Assembly (NCBI GenBank): GCA_947452785.1 | Contig: CANGDZ010000003.1 | Coordinates: 1-64,000, forward strand | DNA length: 64,000 nt | Direction of reading: 5' to 3' | Source of the DNA: Comamonadaceae bacterium | Lineage (GTDB): Bacteria; Pseudomonadota; Gammaproteobacteria; Burkholderiales; Burkholderiaceae_C | Part shown: piece by piece, positions 42,946 through 52,967 of the stretch | How positions within the stretch are numbered: the first letter of the stretch is position 1 | Layout of the letters: every line of letters starts with the position of its first letter | The notes under the pieces: model-generated | The model's database searches: none | The model's input: only the letters and a program-made list of their open reading frames with translations | Told to the model about the DNA's origin: nothing | Translations under genes and position numbers: made by a program

Positions 42946-43140
42946 ATGAAAACCAACGAAGGCACCATCGATCGCATCGTGCGCATTGCAGTCGGCATTT
43001 TGCTGCTGGCCCTCACCTACAACCACACCATCGGCGCATGGGGTTGGATCGGCGTTGTGCCATTGCTCACCGGCGCCATTGGTTGGTGCCCGCTGTACAC
43101 CTTGCTGGGCGTCAACACCTGCCCCGCCAAGTCGAACTGA
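42946..43140 (+). CDS. DUF2892 family membrane protein (YgaP-like)
   Basis: Small protein of 64 residues with two hydrophobic segments: MKTNEGTIDRIVRIAVGILLLAL and GWIGVVPLLTGAIGWCPLYTLLGVNTC. The GxxxWCPLY..G.NTC ending is the DUF2892 pattern. AAAAGGA precedes the ATG at 42946. Function unknown; fused versions occur on rhodanese proteins. It lies directly downstream of the Crp-type operator and the Crp/Fnr gene. Confidence 0.85.
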   Translation: MKTNEGTIDRIVRIAVGILLLALTYNHTIGAWGWIGVVPLLTGAIGWCPLYTLLGVNTCPAKSN

Positions 43141-43183
43141 ACTTCAGCGCCGGGCGGCACATCGTTGCCATAGCCCAAAAGAA

Positions 43184-43211
43184 AACCCCCTCGGCTTGCG
43201 CCTTGGGGGTT
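43184..43211. terminator. Bidirectional intrinsic terminator
   Basis: AACCCCC-TCGGCTTGCGCCTT-GGGGGTT, with a smaller GGC-TTGC-GCC inside the loop. T-rich on the plus side (TATTT) and A-rich before it (T-rich on the minus strand). It separates the convergent DUF2892 gene and acnB. Confidence 0.85.
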
Positions 43212-43242
43212 ATTTCATGCGCTGTGAAAACGCTTGAACCGG

Positions 43243-45834
43243 TTAAGCGGCAACGCCCTTGGCGTTTTCCACATACTCTTCAATCTGGTTGAAGTTCAGG
43301 TACTGGTAAATGGCGGCGCCGTCGGCATTCACCACACCCATGGCTTCGTGGTATTCGGCCACGGTTGGGAACTTGCCCATCTTGGACGTGATTGCTGCCA
43401 GTTCCGCTGAAGCCAAGTACACGTTGGTATTCTTGCCCAAGCGGTTCGGGAAGTTACGTGTTGAGGTGGACACCACGGTCGCGCCTTCGCGCACTTGCGC
43501 TTGGTTGCCCATGCACAAAGAGCAGCCTGGCATTTCGGTGCGTGCACCGGCAGTGCCGAACGCAGCGTAATGACCTTCTTTGATCAACTCACTCTCGTCC
43601 ATCTTCGTTGGGGGTGCCACCCACAACTTGACCGGAATGTCGCGTTGACCGCCGAGCAACTTGGCTGCGGCGCGGAAGTGACCGATGTTGGTCATGCACG
43701 AGCCGATGAAGGCTTCGTCGATGTGCGTGCCAGACACTTCTGACAAGAATTTGGCATCGTCCGGATCGTTCGGGCAGCAGACGATAGGCTCTTTGATGTC
43801 GGCCAGATCGATGTTGATGACATGCGCGTATTCGGCGTTCTTGTCGGCTTCAAGCAACTCAGGCGCTGCCAGCCAAGCTTCGACTTTTTCGATACGACGG
43901 GCCAAGGTGCGGGCATCAGCGTAACCGTCGGCGATCATGTTCTTCATCAACACCACGTTCGACTTCAGGTACTCCTGCACTGGCTCTTTGTTGAGCTTGA
44001 TCGAGCAGCCGGCAGCAGAGCGCTCGGCCGATGCGTCAGACAATTCAAACGCTTGCTCGACCTTGAGGTTGGGCAAGCCTTCGATTTCCAGGATGCGGCC
44101 CGAGAACTCGTTGATCTTGCCGGCCTTGGCCACGGTCAACAAACCTTGCTTGATGGCGTACAGCGGAATCGCATGCACCAAATCGCGCAGGGTCACGCCG
44201 GGTTGCATCTCGCCTTTGAAACGCACCAAGATCGATTCAGGCATGTCCAAAGGCATCACGCCTGTAGCGGCACCGAAAGCCACCAAGCCGGAGCCGGCGG
44301 GAAAAGAAATGCCGATCGGGAAACGGGTGTGGGAGTCGCCACCGGTGCCGACGGTGTCAGGCAACAACAAACGGTTCAACCAAGAGTGAATCACGCCGTC
44401 ACCTGGACGCAGGGCGACGCCGCCGCGGTTGCTGATGAAGGCGGGCAGTTCGCGGTGCGTCTTCACGTCCACCGACTTGGGATAAGCGGCGGTGTGGCAG
44501 AACGATTGCATGACCATGTCGGCCGAGAAGCCCAGGCAGGCCAAGTCTTTCAACTCGTCGCGGGTCATCGGGCCGGTGGTGTCTTGTGAACCCACGGTGG
44601 TCATCTTGGGTTCGCAGTAAGTGCCGGGGCGAACGCCTTGGCCTTCTGGCAAACCGACGGCGCGACCGACCATTTTTTGCGCCAGCGTGAAACCGGCTTG
44701 GGTGCTGATCGGGGCAGTTGGCAAACGGAACACGGTCGAAACAGGCAGACCCAAGAACTCGCGGGCTTTGGCGGTCAGGCTGCGGCCGATGATCAGGTTG
44801 ATACGGCCACCGGCACGCACTTCGTCAAACAGCACATCGCTCTTGAGTTGGAAGGTGGTGACGGTTTCGCCATTGCGCACGATCTTGCCTTCGTAGGGCA
44901 AGACGTCGACCACGTCACCCATGTTGAGGGCGGTCACGTCCACTTCGATCGGCAAAGCGCCCGAGTCTTCTTGGGTGTTGAAGAAAATGGGGGCAATCTT
45001 GCCGCCCAACGTCACGCCACCGAAACGTTTATTCGGCACAAACGGAATGTCTTCGCCAAAGCCCCAGATGATGCTGTTGGTGGCTGATTTGCGTGAGGAA
45101 CCTGTGCCGACCACGTCGCCGACATAAGATACCAAATTACCTTTTTTCTTCAGCTCTTCAATCATGGCCATGGGGCCGCGCTTGCCGTCATCTTCAGGCT
45201 TGAAAGGCGCGCCTTCACGGGTGTTCTTTAGCATCGCCAGGTAATGCAAGGGAATGTCAGGCCGGCTCCAGGCATCAGGCGCTGGCGACAGATCGTCGGT
45301 ATTGGTCTCGCCCGGCACCTTGAACACGGTGATGGTGATTTTTTTCTCGACTTCAGGACGTGTGGTGAACCACTCGGCATCGGCCCAGCTTTGCATCACT
45401 TCTTTGGCCTTGGCGTTACCCGCCTTGGCTTTTTCGGCGACGTCGTTGAAGAAGTCGAACATCAACAAGGTTTTCTTCAGCGCTTGCGCGGCCACAGCGG
45501 CCACTTCCGCGTCGTCGAGCAACTCGATCAAAGGGTGCACGTTGAAGCCGCCGACCATGGTGCCAAGCAATTCAGTCGCCTTGGATTTGGAAATCAATGC
45601 AACATGGAGTTCGCCATGGGCCACCGCAGCCAAGAATGACGCCTTGACTTTGGCGGCATCGTCCACGCCTGGCGGCACGCGGTGCGTGAGCAAGTCCATC
45701 AGAAAAGCGTCTTCACCGGCGGGTGGCGCTTTTAGCAACTCGATCAGCTCGGCCGTTTGCTTGGCATCGAGGGGTAGGGGTGGGATACCCAATGCGGCAC
45801 GTTCGGCGGCATGGTCACGGTAAGCTTTCAACAT
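43243..45834 (-). CDS. acnB: Aconitate hydratase B / 2-methylisocitrate dehydratase
   Basis: Bifunctional TCA-cycle and methylcitrate-cycle dehydratase of 863 residues, the normal AcnB size, with HEAT-like N-terminal domain ([22 protein letters not shown]). The Fe-S ligands are in [16 protein letters not shown] and [14 protein letters not shown], and [14 protein letters not shown] is the family segment in the third domain. It ends the leftward TCA group mdh - citE-like - exported protein - acnB and stops against a terminator shared with the DUF2892 gene. Confidence 0.95.
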   Translation of the reverse strand: MLKAYRDHAAERAALGIPPLPLDAKQTAELIELLKAPPAGEDAFLMDLLTHRVPPGVDDAAKVKASFLAAVAHGELHVALISKSKATELLGTMVGGFNVHPLIELLDDAEVAAVAAQALKKTLLMFDFFNDVAEKAKAGNAKAKEVMQSWADAEWFTTRPEVEKKITITVFKVPGETNTDDLSPAPDAWSRPDIPLHYLAMLKNTREGAPFKPEDDGKRGPMAMIEELKKKGNLVSYVGDVVGTGSSRKSATNSIIWGFGEDIPFVPNKRFGGVTLGGKIAPIFFNTQEDSGALPIEVDVTALNMGDVVDVLPYEGKIVRNGETVTTFQLKSDVLFDEVRAGGRINLIIGRSLTAKAREFLGLPVSTVFRLPTAPISTQAGFTLAQKMVGRAVGLPEGQGVRPGTYCEPKMTTVGSQDTTGPMTRDELKDLACLGFSADMVMQSFCHTAAYPKSVDVKTHRELPAFISNRGGVALRPGDGVIHSWLNRLLLPDTVGTGGDSHTRFPIGISFPAGSGLVAFGAATGVMPLDMPESILVRFKGEMQPGVTLRDLVHAIPLYAIKQGLLTVAKAGKINEFSGRILEIEGLPNLKVEQAFELSDASAERSAAGCSIKLNKEPVQEYLKSNVVLMKNMIADGYADARTLARRIEKVEAWLAAPELLEADKNAEYAHVINIDLADIKEPIVCCPNDPDDAKFLSEVSGTHIDEAFIGSCMTNIGHFRAAAKLLGGQRDIPVKLWVAPPTKMDESELIKEGHYAAFGTAGARTEMPGCSLCMGNQAQVREGATVVSTSTRNFPNRLGKNTNVYLASAELAAITSKMGKFPTVAEYHEAMGVVNADGAAIYQYLNFNQIEEYVENAKGVAA

Positions 45835-45872
45835 GGTGTTCTCCTGTCTGTCAAAGTGAAATTAAAAAAGGG

Positions 45873-46340
45873 CTACCGACCCATGCCTGTCGTATCGATC
45901 AGGCTGGGCGGGGGGTTCTTGATCATCTCTTGGGCAAAAGCCAATTGATCCGGGTGTGCGCATTCATCGGCCAAACGGCGGCCTTTTTTTTGATCCATCA
46001 GCATCGATTTATTGGCCAGCTGCAACCACACCGCACCGGCTTTGGCGTCTTCCAAACGAATGGCACCGGTGGTGGTCGCCACCGCCTTCATGTGGTAATG
46101 AAAGCCTTTGCCATACACGTTGAAATGGCCGGGGGCCGCAGGATCATGCGCCAAGTGCACGGCGGCACCCAATTCACACGGCATTCGACCCACATGAACC
46201 CGCTGGGCAAGGATGAGCGACTCGGCTGAAACCACCTCTTCGGATTTAGGCATGGGCCGGTGAGGCGATGGGGCCGATTGCGCCCACACCACAGGTAGAC
46301 ACAGGGCCAAAAACAGCCCTCCCAAGATCCGTGTTGTCAT
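45873..46340 (-). CDS. Exported protein of unknown function
   Basis: Protein of 155 residues with signal peptide MTTRILGGLFLALCLPVVWAQ. The rest includes AQRVHVGRMPCELGAAVHL and HFNVYGKGFHYHMKAVATTTGAIRLED, not assigned to any family I know. GGAG eight bases upstream supports ATG 46340; the track start is nine codons longer. It lies 38 bp before acnB, inside the TCA operon, so a role linked to metabolism or simple co-transcription is possible. Confidence 0.8.
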   Translation of the reverse strand: MTTRILGGLFLALCLPVVWAQSAPSPHRPMPKSEEVVSAESLILAQRVHVGRMPCELGAAVHLAHDPAAPGHFNVYGKGFHYHMKAVATTTGAIRLEDAKAGAVWLQLANKSMLMDQKKGRRLADECAHPDQLAFAQEMIKNPPPSLIDTTGMGR

Positions 46341-46373
46341 GAGCTTCTCCATTGAAGATGAATCCATTGCCGT

Positions 46374-47399
46374 TCAATGCAATTGAAAATACGTTTTGAT
46401 CTCAGGTGGCAAGACACGGCCGGTGTGATGGGCACGTTCAATGATTTGCCAAAAATACCGGTAGCTGGCGCGGTCATGCAACTGACCTTGGTGGCTGATG
46501 GGCGCCCACTCCACAGCTTGTGCGGCCAACACAATCTCGCAAGCCAATTCAATTTCGGCCTCGTTGGGGGCCATGGCCTCCAAGATCGGGCGAATTTGCG
46601 CGGGGTGAATGCTCCACATGCGGGTGTAGCCAAACTCATGTGCGGCGCGTGCAGCAGCAGCACGCATGGCGGGCACGTCATTGAACTCGGTCACCACACA
46701 GTGCGAGGGAACTTTGCCGTGGGCATGACAGGCGCTGGCGATTTCGAGCTTGGCACGCACCACCAAGGGGTGGGTAAATTGCCCCTGTGCACCCATGCCA
46801 TGAGATGGAATTGCACCGCCATGGGCAGAGACGAAATCCATCAAACCAAAACCGAGCGACTGCACACGCGGATGCGCAGCAATCTCAAACGCACGGTGCA
46901 CGGCCGCAGGGGATTCAATCAACACATGCAAAGGCAGGTCATTGGCTCCGGCCTGAATCAGGGCCTGCTCGGCCAGCAGCACATCGGCCAACGACTCCAC
47001 TTTGGGCACCATGATATGCACCAAGCGAGAACCCGCTCGGCCTGCAATGGCGGCCATATCGGCTTGGAAACTGGGATGGTCTACCGGGTGGACGCGAACG
47101 GCTACGCGTGCATCGGAGGCTGCATTCAAGGCCAACTCGGTGACCAGCGCAGCATGTTCCACCTCGCCGCCCACGGGCGCGCCGTCTTCACAATCCAAGC
47201 TCACATCAAAAACGCAGGTGCCAAACTCTTGCGTCATCTCGGCTTGCAATTGCAGGCTTTTGCGCATCCGCACTTCGACTCCGCTGTAATGGTCACAGAC
47301 GGGCAACTGAAGGCCCGAAGCCTGCGCACCCAGCAGCACATCGCGCGGATGGAGCAAAGACGCCCCCACGCTAGGAATGGCGTGTAAGGCTTTGCTCAT
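46374..47399 (-). CDS. HpcH/HpaI aldolase, CitE-like beta subunit/malyl-CoA lyase-type protein
   Basis: TIM-barrel protein of 341 residues of the CitE/malyl-CoA lyase family. The metal and CoA elements are VFDVSLDCEDGAPVGGE, VRVHPVDHPSF, MVPKVESLADV and LIESPAAVHRAFEIAAHPRVQSLGFG. These enzymes cleave or hydrolyse (3S)-malyl-CoA, citramalyl-CoA or related thioesters. No citrate lyase alpha or gamma subunits are beside it, so it is a free-standing member. Positioned between mdh and acnB. Confidence 0.88.
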   Translation of the reverse strand: MSKALHAIPSVGASLLHPRDVLLGAQASGLQLPVCDHYSGVEVRMRKSLQLQAEMTQEFGTCVFDVSLDCEDGAPVGGEVEHAALVTELALNAASDARVAVRVHPVDHPSFQADMAAIAGRAGSRLVHIMVPKVESLADVLLAEQALIQAGANDLPLHVLIESPAAVHRAFEIAAHPRVQSLGFGLMDFVSAHGGAIPSHGMGAQGQFTHPLVVRAKLEIASACHAHGKVPSHCVVTEFNDVPAMRAAAARAAHEFGYTRMWSIHPAQIRPILEAMAPNEAEIELACEIVLAAQAVEWAPISHQGQLHDRASYRYFWQIIERAHHTGRVLPPEIKTYFQLH

Positions 47400-47426
47400 C
47401 TTGGCTCCTTGGTTCTCGCAGGGTGA

Positions 47427-48413
47427 TTAGACCAAGTGGGCCACGCCCGCTTGCTCATCGGTCAACTCTTTCAAAGTCTTGTCGATGCAGCCTTGGCTGA
47501 AGGCGTCGATTTCCAAGCCTTCAACGACTTTGTATTCACCGTTTTCGCAAGTCACAGGGAAACCAAACATCACGTCTTTGGGAATGCCGTACCAGCCTTG
47601 TGAAGGGATGCCCATGGTGACCCACTTGCCGTGCGTGCCCAAGGCCCAATCGCGCATGTGGTCGATGGCCGCGTTGGCGGCAGAAGCGGCCGATGACAAG
47701 CCACGCGCTTCAATGATGGCCGCGCCGCGCTTGCCCACAGTCGGCAAGAACACATTGGCGTTCCATTCTTGGTCATTGATCATGGTCTTGACGGATTCGC
47801 CGTTGATGGTGGCGAAGCGGTAGTCCGCGTACATGGTGGGCGAGTGGTTGCCCCACACACACAGTTTTTCGATGTCGGCCACAGCTTTGCCGGTCTTGGC
47901 AGCGATTTGCGAAGCGGCGCGGTTGTGGTCCAAACGCAGCATGGCTGTGAAGTTGCCTGGCTTCAAGTCAGGTGCAGCCTTCATAGCGATGTAGGCGTTG
48001 GTGTTGGCCGGGTTGCCAACCACCAGCACTTTGACGTCGCGTGAAGCAACAGCGTTCAAAGCCTTGCCTTGTGCCGTGAAGATCGCGCCGTTGATGGCGA
48101 GCAGCTCAGCGCGCTCCATGCCGGGGCCACGTGGACGTGAACCAACTAACAAAGCGTAGTCGACGTCTTTGAATGCAGTCATCGGGTCGCCATGGGCTTC
48201 CATACCGACCAACAAAGGAAAGGCACAGTCTTCGAGTTCCATCATCACGCCGCGCAGAGCTTTTTGCGGACCTTCGACAGGCACTTCCAGCAATTGCAAG
48301 ATGACCGGTTGGTCTTTGCCCAACATTTCGCCAGAGGCGATGCGGAACAGCAATGCGTATCCAATTTGGCCAGCAGCGCCAGTGACGGCAACGCGAACAG
48401 GTTTTTTGCTCAT
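47427..48413 (-). CDS. mdh: Malate dehydrogenase
   Basis: NAD-dependent malate dehydrogenase of 328 residues, of the long bacterial type with cytosolic-MDH-like motifs: [57 protein letters not shown], and the catalytic His in [18 protein letters not shown] 48413 opens with [12 protein letters not shown]; the track start adds 26 residues from the promoter region. A promoter TTGACG-18-TACACT is visible on the minus strand (48572 to about 48549). Divergent from gntR. Confidence 0.95.
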   Translation of the reverse strand: MSKKPVRVAVTGAAGQIGYALLFRIASGEMLGKDQPVILQLLEVPVEGPQKALRGVMMELEDCAFPLLVGMEAHGDPMTAFKDVDYALLVGSRPRGPGMERAELLAINGAIFTAQGKALNAVASRDVKVLVVGNPANTNAYIAMKAAPDLKPGNFTAMLRLDHNRAASQIAAKTGKAVADIEKLCVWGNHSPTMYADYRFATINGESVKTMINDQEWNANVFLPTVGKRGAAIIEARGLSSAASAANAAIDHMRDWALGTHGKWVTMGIPSQGWYGIPKDVMFGFPVTCENGEYKVVEGLEIDAFSQGCIDKTLKELTDEQAGVAHLV

Positions 48414-48583
48414 GGTGTGAACTCCAGAAGTGTTGTGAAAGAGGTATCGCAGCACCCCGTCCGGCACACTGCCAGCGAGGCTGTCCGGCAAGCCGGCCTA
48501 AAGCGCACAGGTCAAACCAGTGCGAACTGCAAACAGCTTTTAAGTGTACCCGCGAAAACCCTGATTCGTCAATCTGTCTTATG

Positions 48584-48595
48584 TCTTATATAAGA
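48584..48595. promoter_or_regulatory. TCTTATATAAGA palindrome, copy 2
   Basis: Perfect 12-base palindrome, inside a TGTCTTATGTCTTATATAAGATATGAT stretch between mdh and gntR. TATGAT directly after it can act as -10 for gntR, and the mdh -35 (TTGACG) is 12 bases away on the other strand, so one bound protein could control both directions. The identical 12-mer occurs at 29437. Confidence 0.7.
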
Positions 48596-48668
48596 TATGA
48601 TGAGCCACTTCCTGCTTCTCCATTTCGCATGTCGCTTCGCATGAGTTGCCGCAACCTCGGCCCCAACG

Positions 48669-49454
48669 ATGAACCACACCGCCTCCTCCGCTGAGCTCCA
48701 TTCCAGCCCGTCAGATGCATTGGCACCGACGCCTGCTTTCAGCCCGCTGTACCAGCAAATCAAAGGTCTGATTCTGCAAGGGCTGCAATCGGGCGAATGG
48801 AAACCGGGCGAAGTGATTCCCAGTGAAATCGAGTTGGCGGCACGCTTTCGAGTCAGCCAAGGCACGGTGCGCAAGGCCATTGACGAGTTGGCCGGCGACC
48901 ATTTACTGGTGCGCAGACAGGGCAAAGGCACTTTTGTGGCCACCCACGCCGAGCACCATGTGCAATACCGATTCCTGAAATTGCAACCCGACAACGGCGA
49001 CCTGAACAGCGAGGGACCGGCGCAGCGCGAAATCATCGATTGCAAGCGTCTGCGAGCCACCGCCGAAGTGGCCCGCGCCTTAGCGCTGCGTGCCGGCGAT
49101 GCGGTGCTGCAAGTGCGTCGCGTACTTTCGTTTTCAGGTATCCCCACGATTCTCGAAGACCTGTGGTTACCCGGCAGCCCTTTCAAGGGCTTGACCGCCG
49201 ACCTCTTGGCGGACTACCACGGTCCGATGTACGCCTTGTTTGAAACCGACTTTGGCGTGCGCATGGTACGGGCGGACGAGAAAATCCGTGCAGTGCTTCC
49301 CGATGAAACTCAATGCCGGCTGCTGCAGGTCACCTCAGGGACTCCCCTGATGAGCGTTGAGCGTGTGGCCTTCACCTACAACGACACCCCTATGGAACTG
49401 CGCCGGGGCCTGTACCGTACCGACACGCACCACTATCGCAACAAATTGAGCTGA
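48669..49454 (+). CDS. GntR-family regulator (UTRA/HutC type) of the TCA block
   Basis: Regulator of 261 residues. Winged helix: LYQQIKGLILQGLQSGEWKPGEVIPSEIELA, recognition FRVSQGTVRKAIDELAGDHLL, wing VRRQGKGTFVATH. The UTRA effector domain follows (VLQVRRVLSFSGIPTILEDLWLP and MSVERVAFTYNDTPMELRRG). It lies between mdh and sdhC, with a palindrome of its family's style in the promoter, so control of TCA genes by a dicarboxylate is plausible (inference). Confidence 0.9.
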   Translation: MNHTASSAELHSSPSDALAPTPAFSPLYQQIKGLILQGLQSGEWKPGEVIPSEIELAARFRVSQGTVRKAIDELAGDHLLVRRQGKGTFVATHAEHHVQYRFLKLQPDNGDLNSEGPAQREIIDCKRLRATAEVARALALRAGDAVLQVRRVLSFSGIPTILEDLWLPGSPFKGLTADLLADYHGPMYALFETDFGVRMVRADEKIRAVLPDETQCRLLQVTSGTPLMSVERVAFTYNDTPMELRRGLYRTDTHHYRNKLS

Positions 49455-49571
49455 TTTTGTTGGTTTTCTAAATTTGAGCTCTTTACTGAAATGCTCACGT
49501 CAGTTTGCTGCGTTGCAATAGAATCCGTTGAATTGTCTCTGGTTACAGCATCGTTACTCACAGGAAAAAAT

Positions 49572-50003
49572 ATGACTGAACTCGCACGCAAGCGGCCTGA
49601 ATTTCGCAATATCAACGCGCTGACCGACCTTCCCTCTTACAGCTTGCCCCCCGCTGGCTGGGTTTCCATCCTGCACCGCATCAGCGGACTTTTGATGTTC
49701 GCCTTGTTGCCTTTCATCATTTGGATGTTCGACAACTCCATCACCTCTGAATTTTCTTACGCCAAATTCACCGCCGTTTTCAACGTCGGTTGCAGCTTTG
49801 TGCCTGGCTGGATGATGAAGTTGGTGGCTCTGGCCTTGATCTGGGCTTATCTGCACCACTTTATTGCCGGCCTGCGTCACCTGTACATGGACGTGAACCA
49901 CGCCGTGAGCAAAGAGTTCGGCAAGTCGTCGGCCTTGGTCACTTTGACTTTGAGCCTGGGCCTGACCGCCGTGCTGGGCGCCAAGCTGTTTGGTCTGTAC
50001 TGA
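49572..50003 (+). CDS. sdhC: Succinate dehydrogenase cytochrome b556 subunit
   Basis: Membrane anchor of complex II, 143 residues, three hydrophobic helices. The N-terminus RPEFRNINALTDLPSYSLPPAGWVSILHRISG and the haem-binding HHFIAGLRHLYMD are characteristic. CAGGAAAAAAT precedes ATG 49572; the track start at 49491 is in the gap. First of five sdh genes. Confidence 0.94.
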   Translation: MTELARKRPEFRNINALTDLPSYSLPPAGWVSILHRISGLLMFALLPFIIWMFDNSITSEFSYAKFTAVFNVGCSFVPGWMMKLVALALIWAYLHHFIAGLRHLYMDVNHAVSKEFGKSSALVTLTLSLGLTAVLGAKLFGLY

Positions 50004-50025
50004 ATAACAAGAAGGAATTAAACCT

Positions 50026-50394
50026 ATGTCATCCGTCAATTATGGCTCCAAGCGCATCGTCACCGGTGCAGGTTATGGCTTTCGCGACTGGCTGGGCCAG
50101 CGGGTCACAGCGGCATTGATGGCCCTGTTCACAGTCATTTTGTTGGCACGCGTGATCTTCACCTCCGGCCCGATCGGCTACGAAGAATGGGCCGGTATTT
50201 TTGCTTCGCAATGGATGAAAGTGCTGACTTTCACCGTGATCTTGGCTTTGCTCTTTCACGTGTGGGTGGGCGTTCGCGATATCTGGATGGATTACATCAA
50301 GCCCGTCGGTGTCCGTCTGGTCTTGCACATTGCTTCCATGGTTTGGTTGCTCGGCTGTGCGGGCTGGGCCATTCAAGTGCTGTGGCGTCTTTGA
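50026..50394 (+). CDS. sdhD: Succinate dehydrogenase membrane anchor subunit
   Basis: Second anchor subunit of complex II, 122 residues and three helices. The segment KVLTFTVILALLFHVWVGVRDIWMDYIKPV contains the His and the D-Y pair that lie near the haem and quinone in this family. It starts 22 bp after sdhC with an AAGGAATT ribosome-binding region. Confidence 0.92.
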   Translation: MSSVNYGSKRIVTGAGYGFRDWLGQRVTAALMALFTVILLARVIFTSGPIGYEEWAGIFASQWMKVLTFTVILALLFHVWVGVRDIWMDYIKPVGVRLVLHIASMVWLLGCAGWAIQVLWRL

Positions 50395-50439
50395 TCACAT
50401 CGTCTATCGCATCGTTCCTGTTTCAAATTCATATTCACC

Positions 50440-52239
50440 ATGACATATTCCAAAGACAAGATCGCCAAACGTAAATTTGACGTGGTCATCATCGGCGCTG
50501 GCGGCTCCGGTATGCGCGCTTCCTTGCAACTGGCTCGCGCAGGCCTGAACGTGGCGGTGCTCTCCAAAGTGTTCCCCACCCGTTCACACACCGTGGCGGC
50601 GCAAGGCGGCATCGGCGCTTCGCTCGGCAACATGAACGAAGACAACTGGCACTACCACTTCTATGACACCGTCAAAGGCTCCGACTGGCTCGGCGACCAA
50701 GACGCAATTGAATTCATGTGCCGCGAAGCTCCTAAAGTCGTGTACGACTTGGAGCACATGGGCATGCCTTTCGACCGCAACCCGGACGGCACGATTTATC
50801 AGCGCCCCTTCGGCGGCCACACCGCCAACTACGGCGAAAAAGCCGTGGAACGCGCTTGCGCAGCCGCTGACCGCACAGGTCACGCCATGCTGCACACCTT
50901 GTACCAGCAAAACGTGGCCGCCAAGACCACCTTCTTTGTGGAATGGATGGCCCTCGACTTGATCCGCGACGCCGACGGCGACGTGGTCGGTGTGACCGCC
51001 CTGGAAATGGAAACCGGCGAGCTGTACACGCTGGAAGCCAAGACCACCATGTTGGCCACGGGCGGCGCGGGCCGAATTTTTGCAGCCTCGACCAACGCCT
51101 TCATCAACACCGGCGACGGCTTGGGCATGGCGGCGCGTGCAGGCCTGGCTTTGGAAGACATGGAGTTCTGGCAATTCCACCCCACTGGCGTGGCCGGTGC
51201 TGGCGTGCTGTTGACCGAAGGCTGCCGCGGCGAAGGCGCGATCTTGCGCAACAGCAACGGCGAGCGCTTCATGGAGCGTTATGCCCCCGCCTACAAAGAC
51301 TTGGCGCCCCGCGACTATGTGTCGCGCTGCATGGACCAAGAGATCAAAGAAGGTCGCGGCTGCGGTCCAAACAAGGACTACATCAACCTCGACATGACCC
51401 ACTTGGGCGCCGACACCATCATGAAGCGTTTGCCTTCGGTGTTCGAAATTGGCCATAACTTTGCCAACGTCGATATCACCAAAGAGCCGATCCCCGTGAT
51501 CCCCACCATCCACTACCAAATGGGCGGCATCCCGACCAACATCAATGGTCAAGTGGTGACGCAAGACGCCAACAACCACAGCGTGGTGGTGAACGGTTTG
51601 TACGCTGTGGGCGAATGCTCTTGCGTCTCGGTGCACGGCGCCAACCGTCTGGGTACCAACTCCTTGCTCGACTTGCTGGTATTTGGCCGCGCAGCGGGCA
51701 ATCACATCGTGGACTTCCACAGCAAAGTCAAAACCCACAAGCCGCTGCCTGAGAACGCAGCCGACCTGTCATTGGAGCGCCTGAACCGCCTGGAAACAGC
51801 AAGCGATGGCGAGTACGCACAAGATGTGGCCAACGACATCCGCGACGCGATGCAGCAGCACGCCAGCGTGTTCCGCACCCAAGCCATGATGGACGAAGGC
51901 GTAGAGGCCATCGCCAAGTTGCGTGAGCGCGTCAGCCAGATCGGTTTGAAGGACAAATCCAAGGTGTTTAACACCGCGCGCATCGAAGCACTGGAAGTCG
52001 AAAACCTGATCGAAGCCGCACAGGCCACCATCGTCTCAGCCGCTGCCCGAAAAGAAAGCCGCGGCGCACACACCGTAAACGACTACGGCGACACGCCCGA
52101 GCATCCGAACGGTCGTAACGACCAAGACTGGCACAAGCACACCTTGTGGCACAAAGAAGGCAATGCGCTGACTTACAAGCCCGTGCAAATGAAGCCACTG
52201 ACCGTTGAGAGCATCAAGCTCCAGACCCGTACTTTCTGA
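50440..52239 (+). CDS. sdhA: Succinate dehydrogenase flavoprotein subunit
   Basis: Catalytic FAD subunit of complex II, 599 residues. VVIIGAGGSGMRASLQL binds the dinucleotide, and RSHTVAAQGGIGASLGN contains the His that holds FAD covalently. The active-site stretches ILRNSNGERFMERYAP and VSVHGANRLGTNSLLDLLVFGRAAG are intact. FAD is loaded by SdhE, encoded two genes downstream. Normal length. Confidence 0.96.
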   Translation: MTYSKDKIAKRKFDVVIIGAGGSGMRASLQLARAGLNVAVLSKVFPTRSHTVAAQGGIGASLGNMNEDNWHYHFYDTVKGSDWLGDQDAIEFMCREAPKVVYDLEHMGMPFDRNPDGTIYQRPFGGHTANYGEKAVERACAAADRTGHAMLHTLYQQNVAAKTTFFVEWMALDLIRDADGDVVGVTALEMETGELYTLEAKTTMLATGGAGRIFAASTNAFINTGDGLGMAARAGLALEDMEFWQFHPTGVAGAGVLLTEGCRGEGAILRNSNGERFMERYAPAYKDLAPRDYVSRCMDQEIKEGRGCGPNKDYINLDMTHLGADTIMKRLPSVFEIGHNFANVDITKEPIPVIPTIHYQMGGIPTNINGQVVTQDANNHSVVVNGLYAVGECSCVSVHGANRLGTNSLLDLLVFGRAAGNHIVDFHSKVKTHKPLPENAADLSLERLNRLETASDGEYAQDVANDIRDAMQQHASVFRTQAMMDEGVEAIAKLRERVSQIGLKDKSKVFNTARIEALEVENLIEAAQATIVSAAARKESRGAHTVNDYGDTPEHPNGRNDQDWHKHTLWHKEGNALTYKPVQMKPLTVESIKLQTRTF

Positions 52240-52252
52240 TCAGGCCAACACC

Positions 52253-52957
52253 ATGACAAAACGCACGTTCCAAATCTACCGCTACAACCCCGACGTTGAC
52301 ACCAAGCCTTACATGCAGACCATCGAGGTCGAATTGGACGGTCATGAGCGCATGCTCTTGGACGCTTTGATGAAACTCAAAGCCGTGGACCCCACCATCT
52401 CGTTCCGCCGCTCATGCCGCGAAGGCGTGTGCGGTTCAGACGCCATGAACATCAACGGCAAAAACGGTCTGGCCTGTTTGACCAATATGAACACGCTCAA
52501 GGGCACCATCGTGCTCAAGCCCCTGCCCGGCCTGCCGGTGGTGCGCGACGTGATTGTGGACATGACCCAGTTCTTCAAGCAATACCACTCGATCAAGCCT
52601 TACTTGGTCAACGACAGCCAACCGCCTGAAAAAGAGCGCTTGCAGTCGCCAGAAGAGCGCGACGAGTTGAACGGCCTGTACGAGTGCATCTTGTGCGCCA
52701 GCTGCTCCACCAGCTGCCCTTCTTTCTGGTGGAATCCCGACAAGTTCGTCGGCCCCGCCGGCCTGCTGCAAGCCTACCGCTTCATTGCCGACAGCCGCGA
52801 CCAAGACACCGCCGGCCGTTTGGATAACTTGGAAGATCCGTACCGCCTGTTCCGCTGCCACACCATCATGAACTGTGTCGATGTCTGCCCCAAGGGTTTG
52901 AACCCCACAAAAGCCATCGGCAAGATCAAAGAAATGATGGTTCGTCGCGCTGTCTGA
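52253..52957 (+). CDS. sdhB: Succinate dehydrogenase iron-sulfur subunit
   Basis: Electron-transfer subunit of complex II, 234 residues. [2Fe-2S] ligands are in SCREGVCGSDAMNINGKNGLAC, the [4Fe-4S] in CILCASCSTSCPSFWW and the [3Fe-4S] in CHTIMNCVDVCPKGLNP. The ATG at 52253 is 13 bp after sdhA; the track adds 16 residues from the sdhA end. All ligands are present. Confidence 0.96.
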   Translation: MTKRTFQIYRYNPDVDTKPYMQTIEVELDGHERMLLDALMKLKAVDPTISFRRSCREGVCGSDAMNINGKNGLACLTNMNTLKGTIVLKPLPGLPVVRDVIVDMTQFFKQYHSIKPYLVNDSQPPEKERLQSPEERDELNGLYECILCASCSTSCPSFWWNPDKFVGPAGLLQAYRFIADSRDQDTAGRLDNLEDPYRLFRCHTIMNCVDVCPKGLNPTKAIGKIKEMMVRRAV

Positions 52958-52967
52958 GTTACTCACA

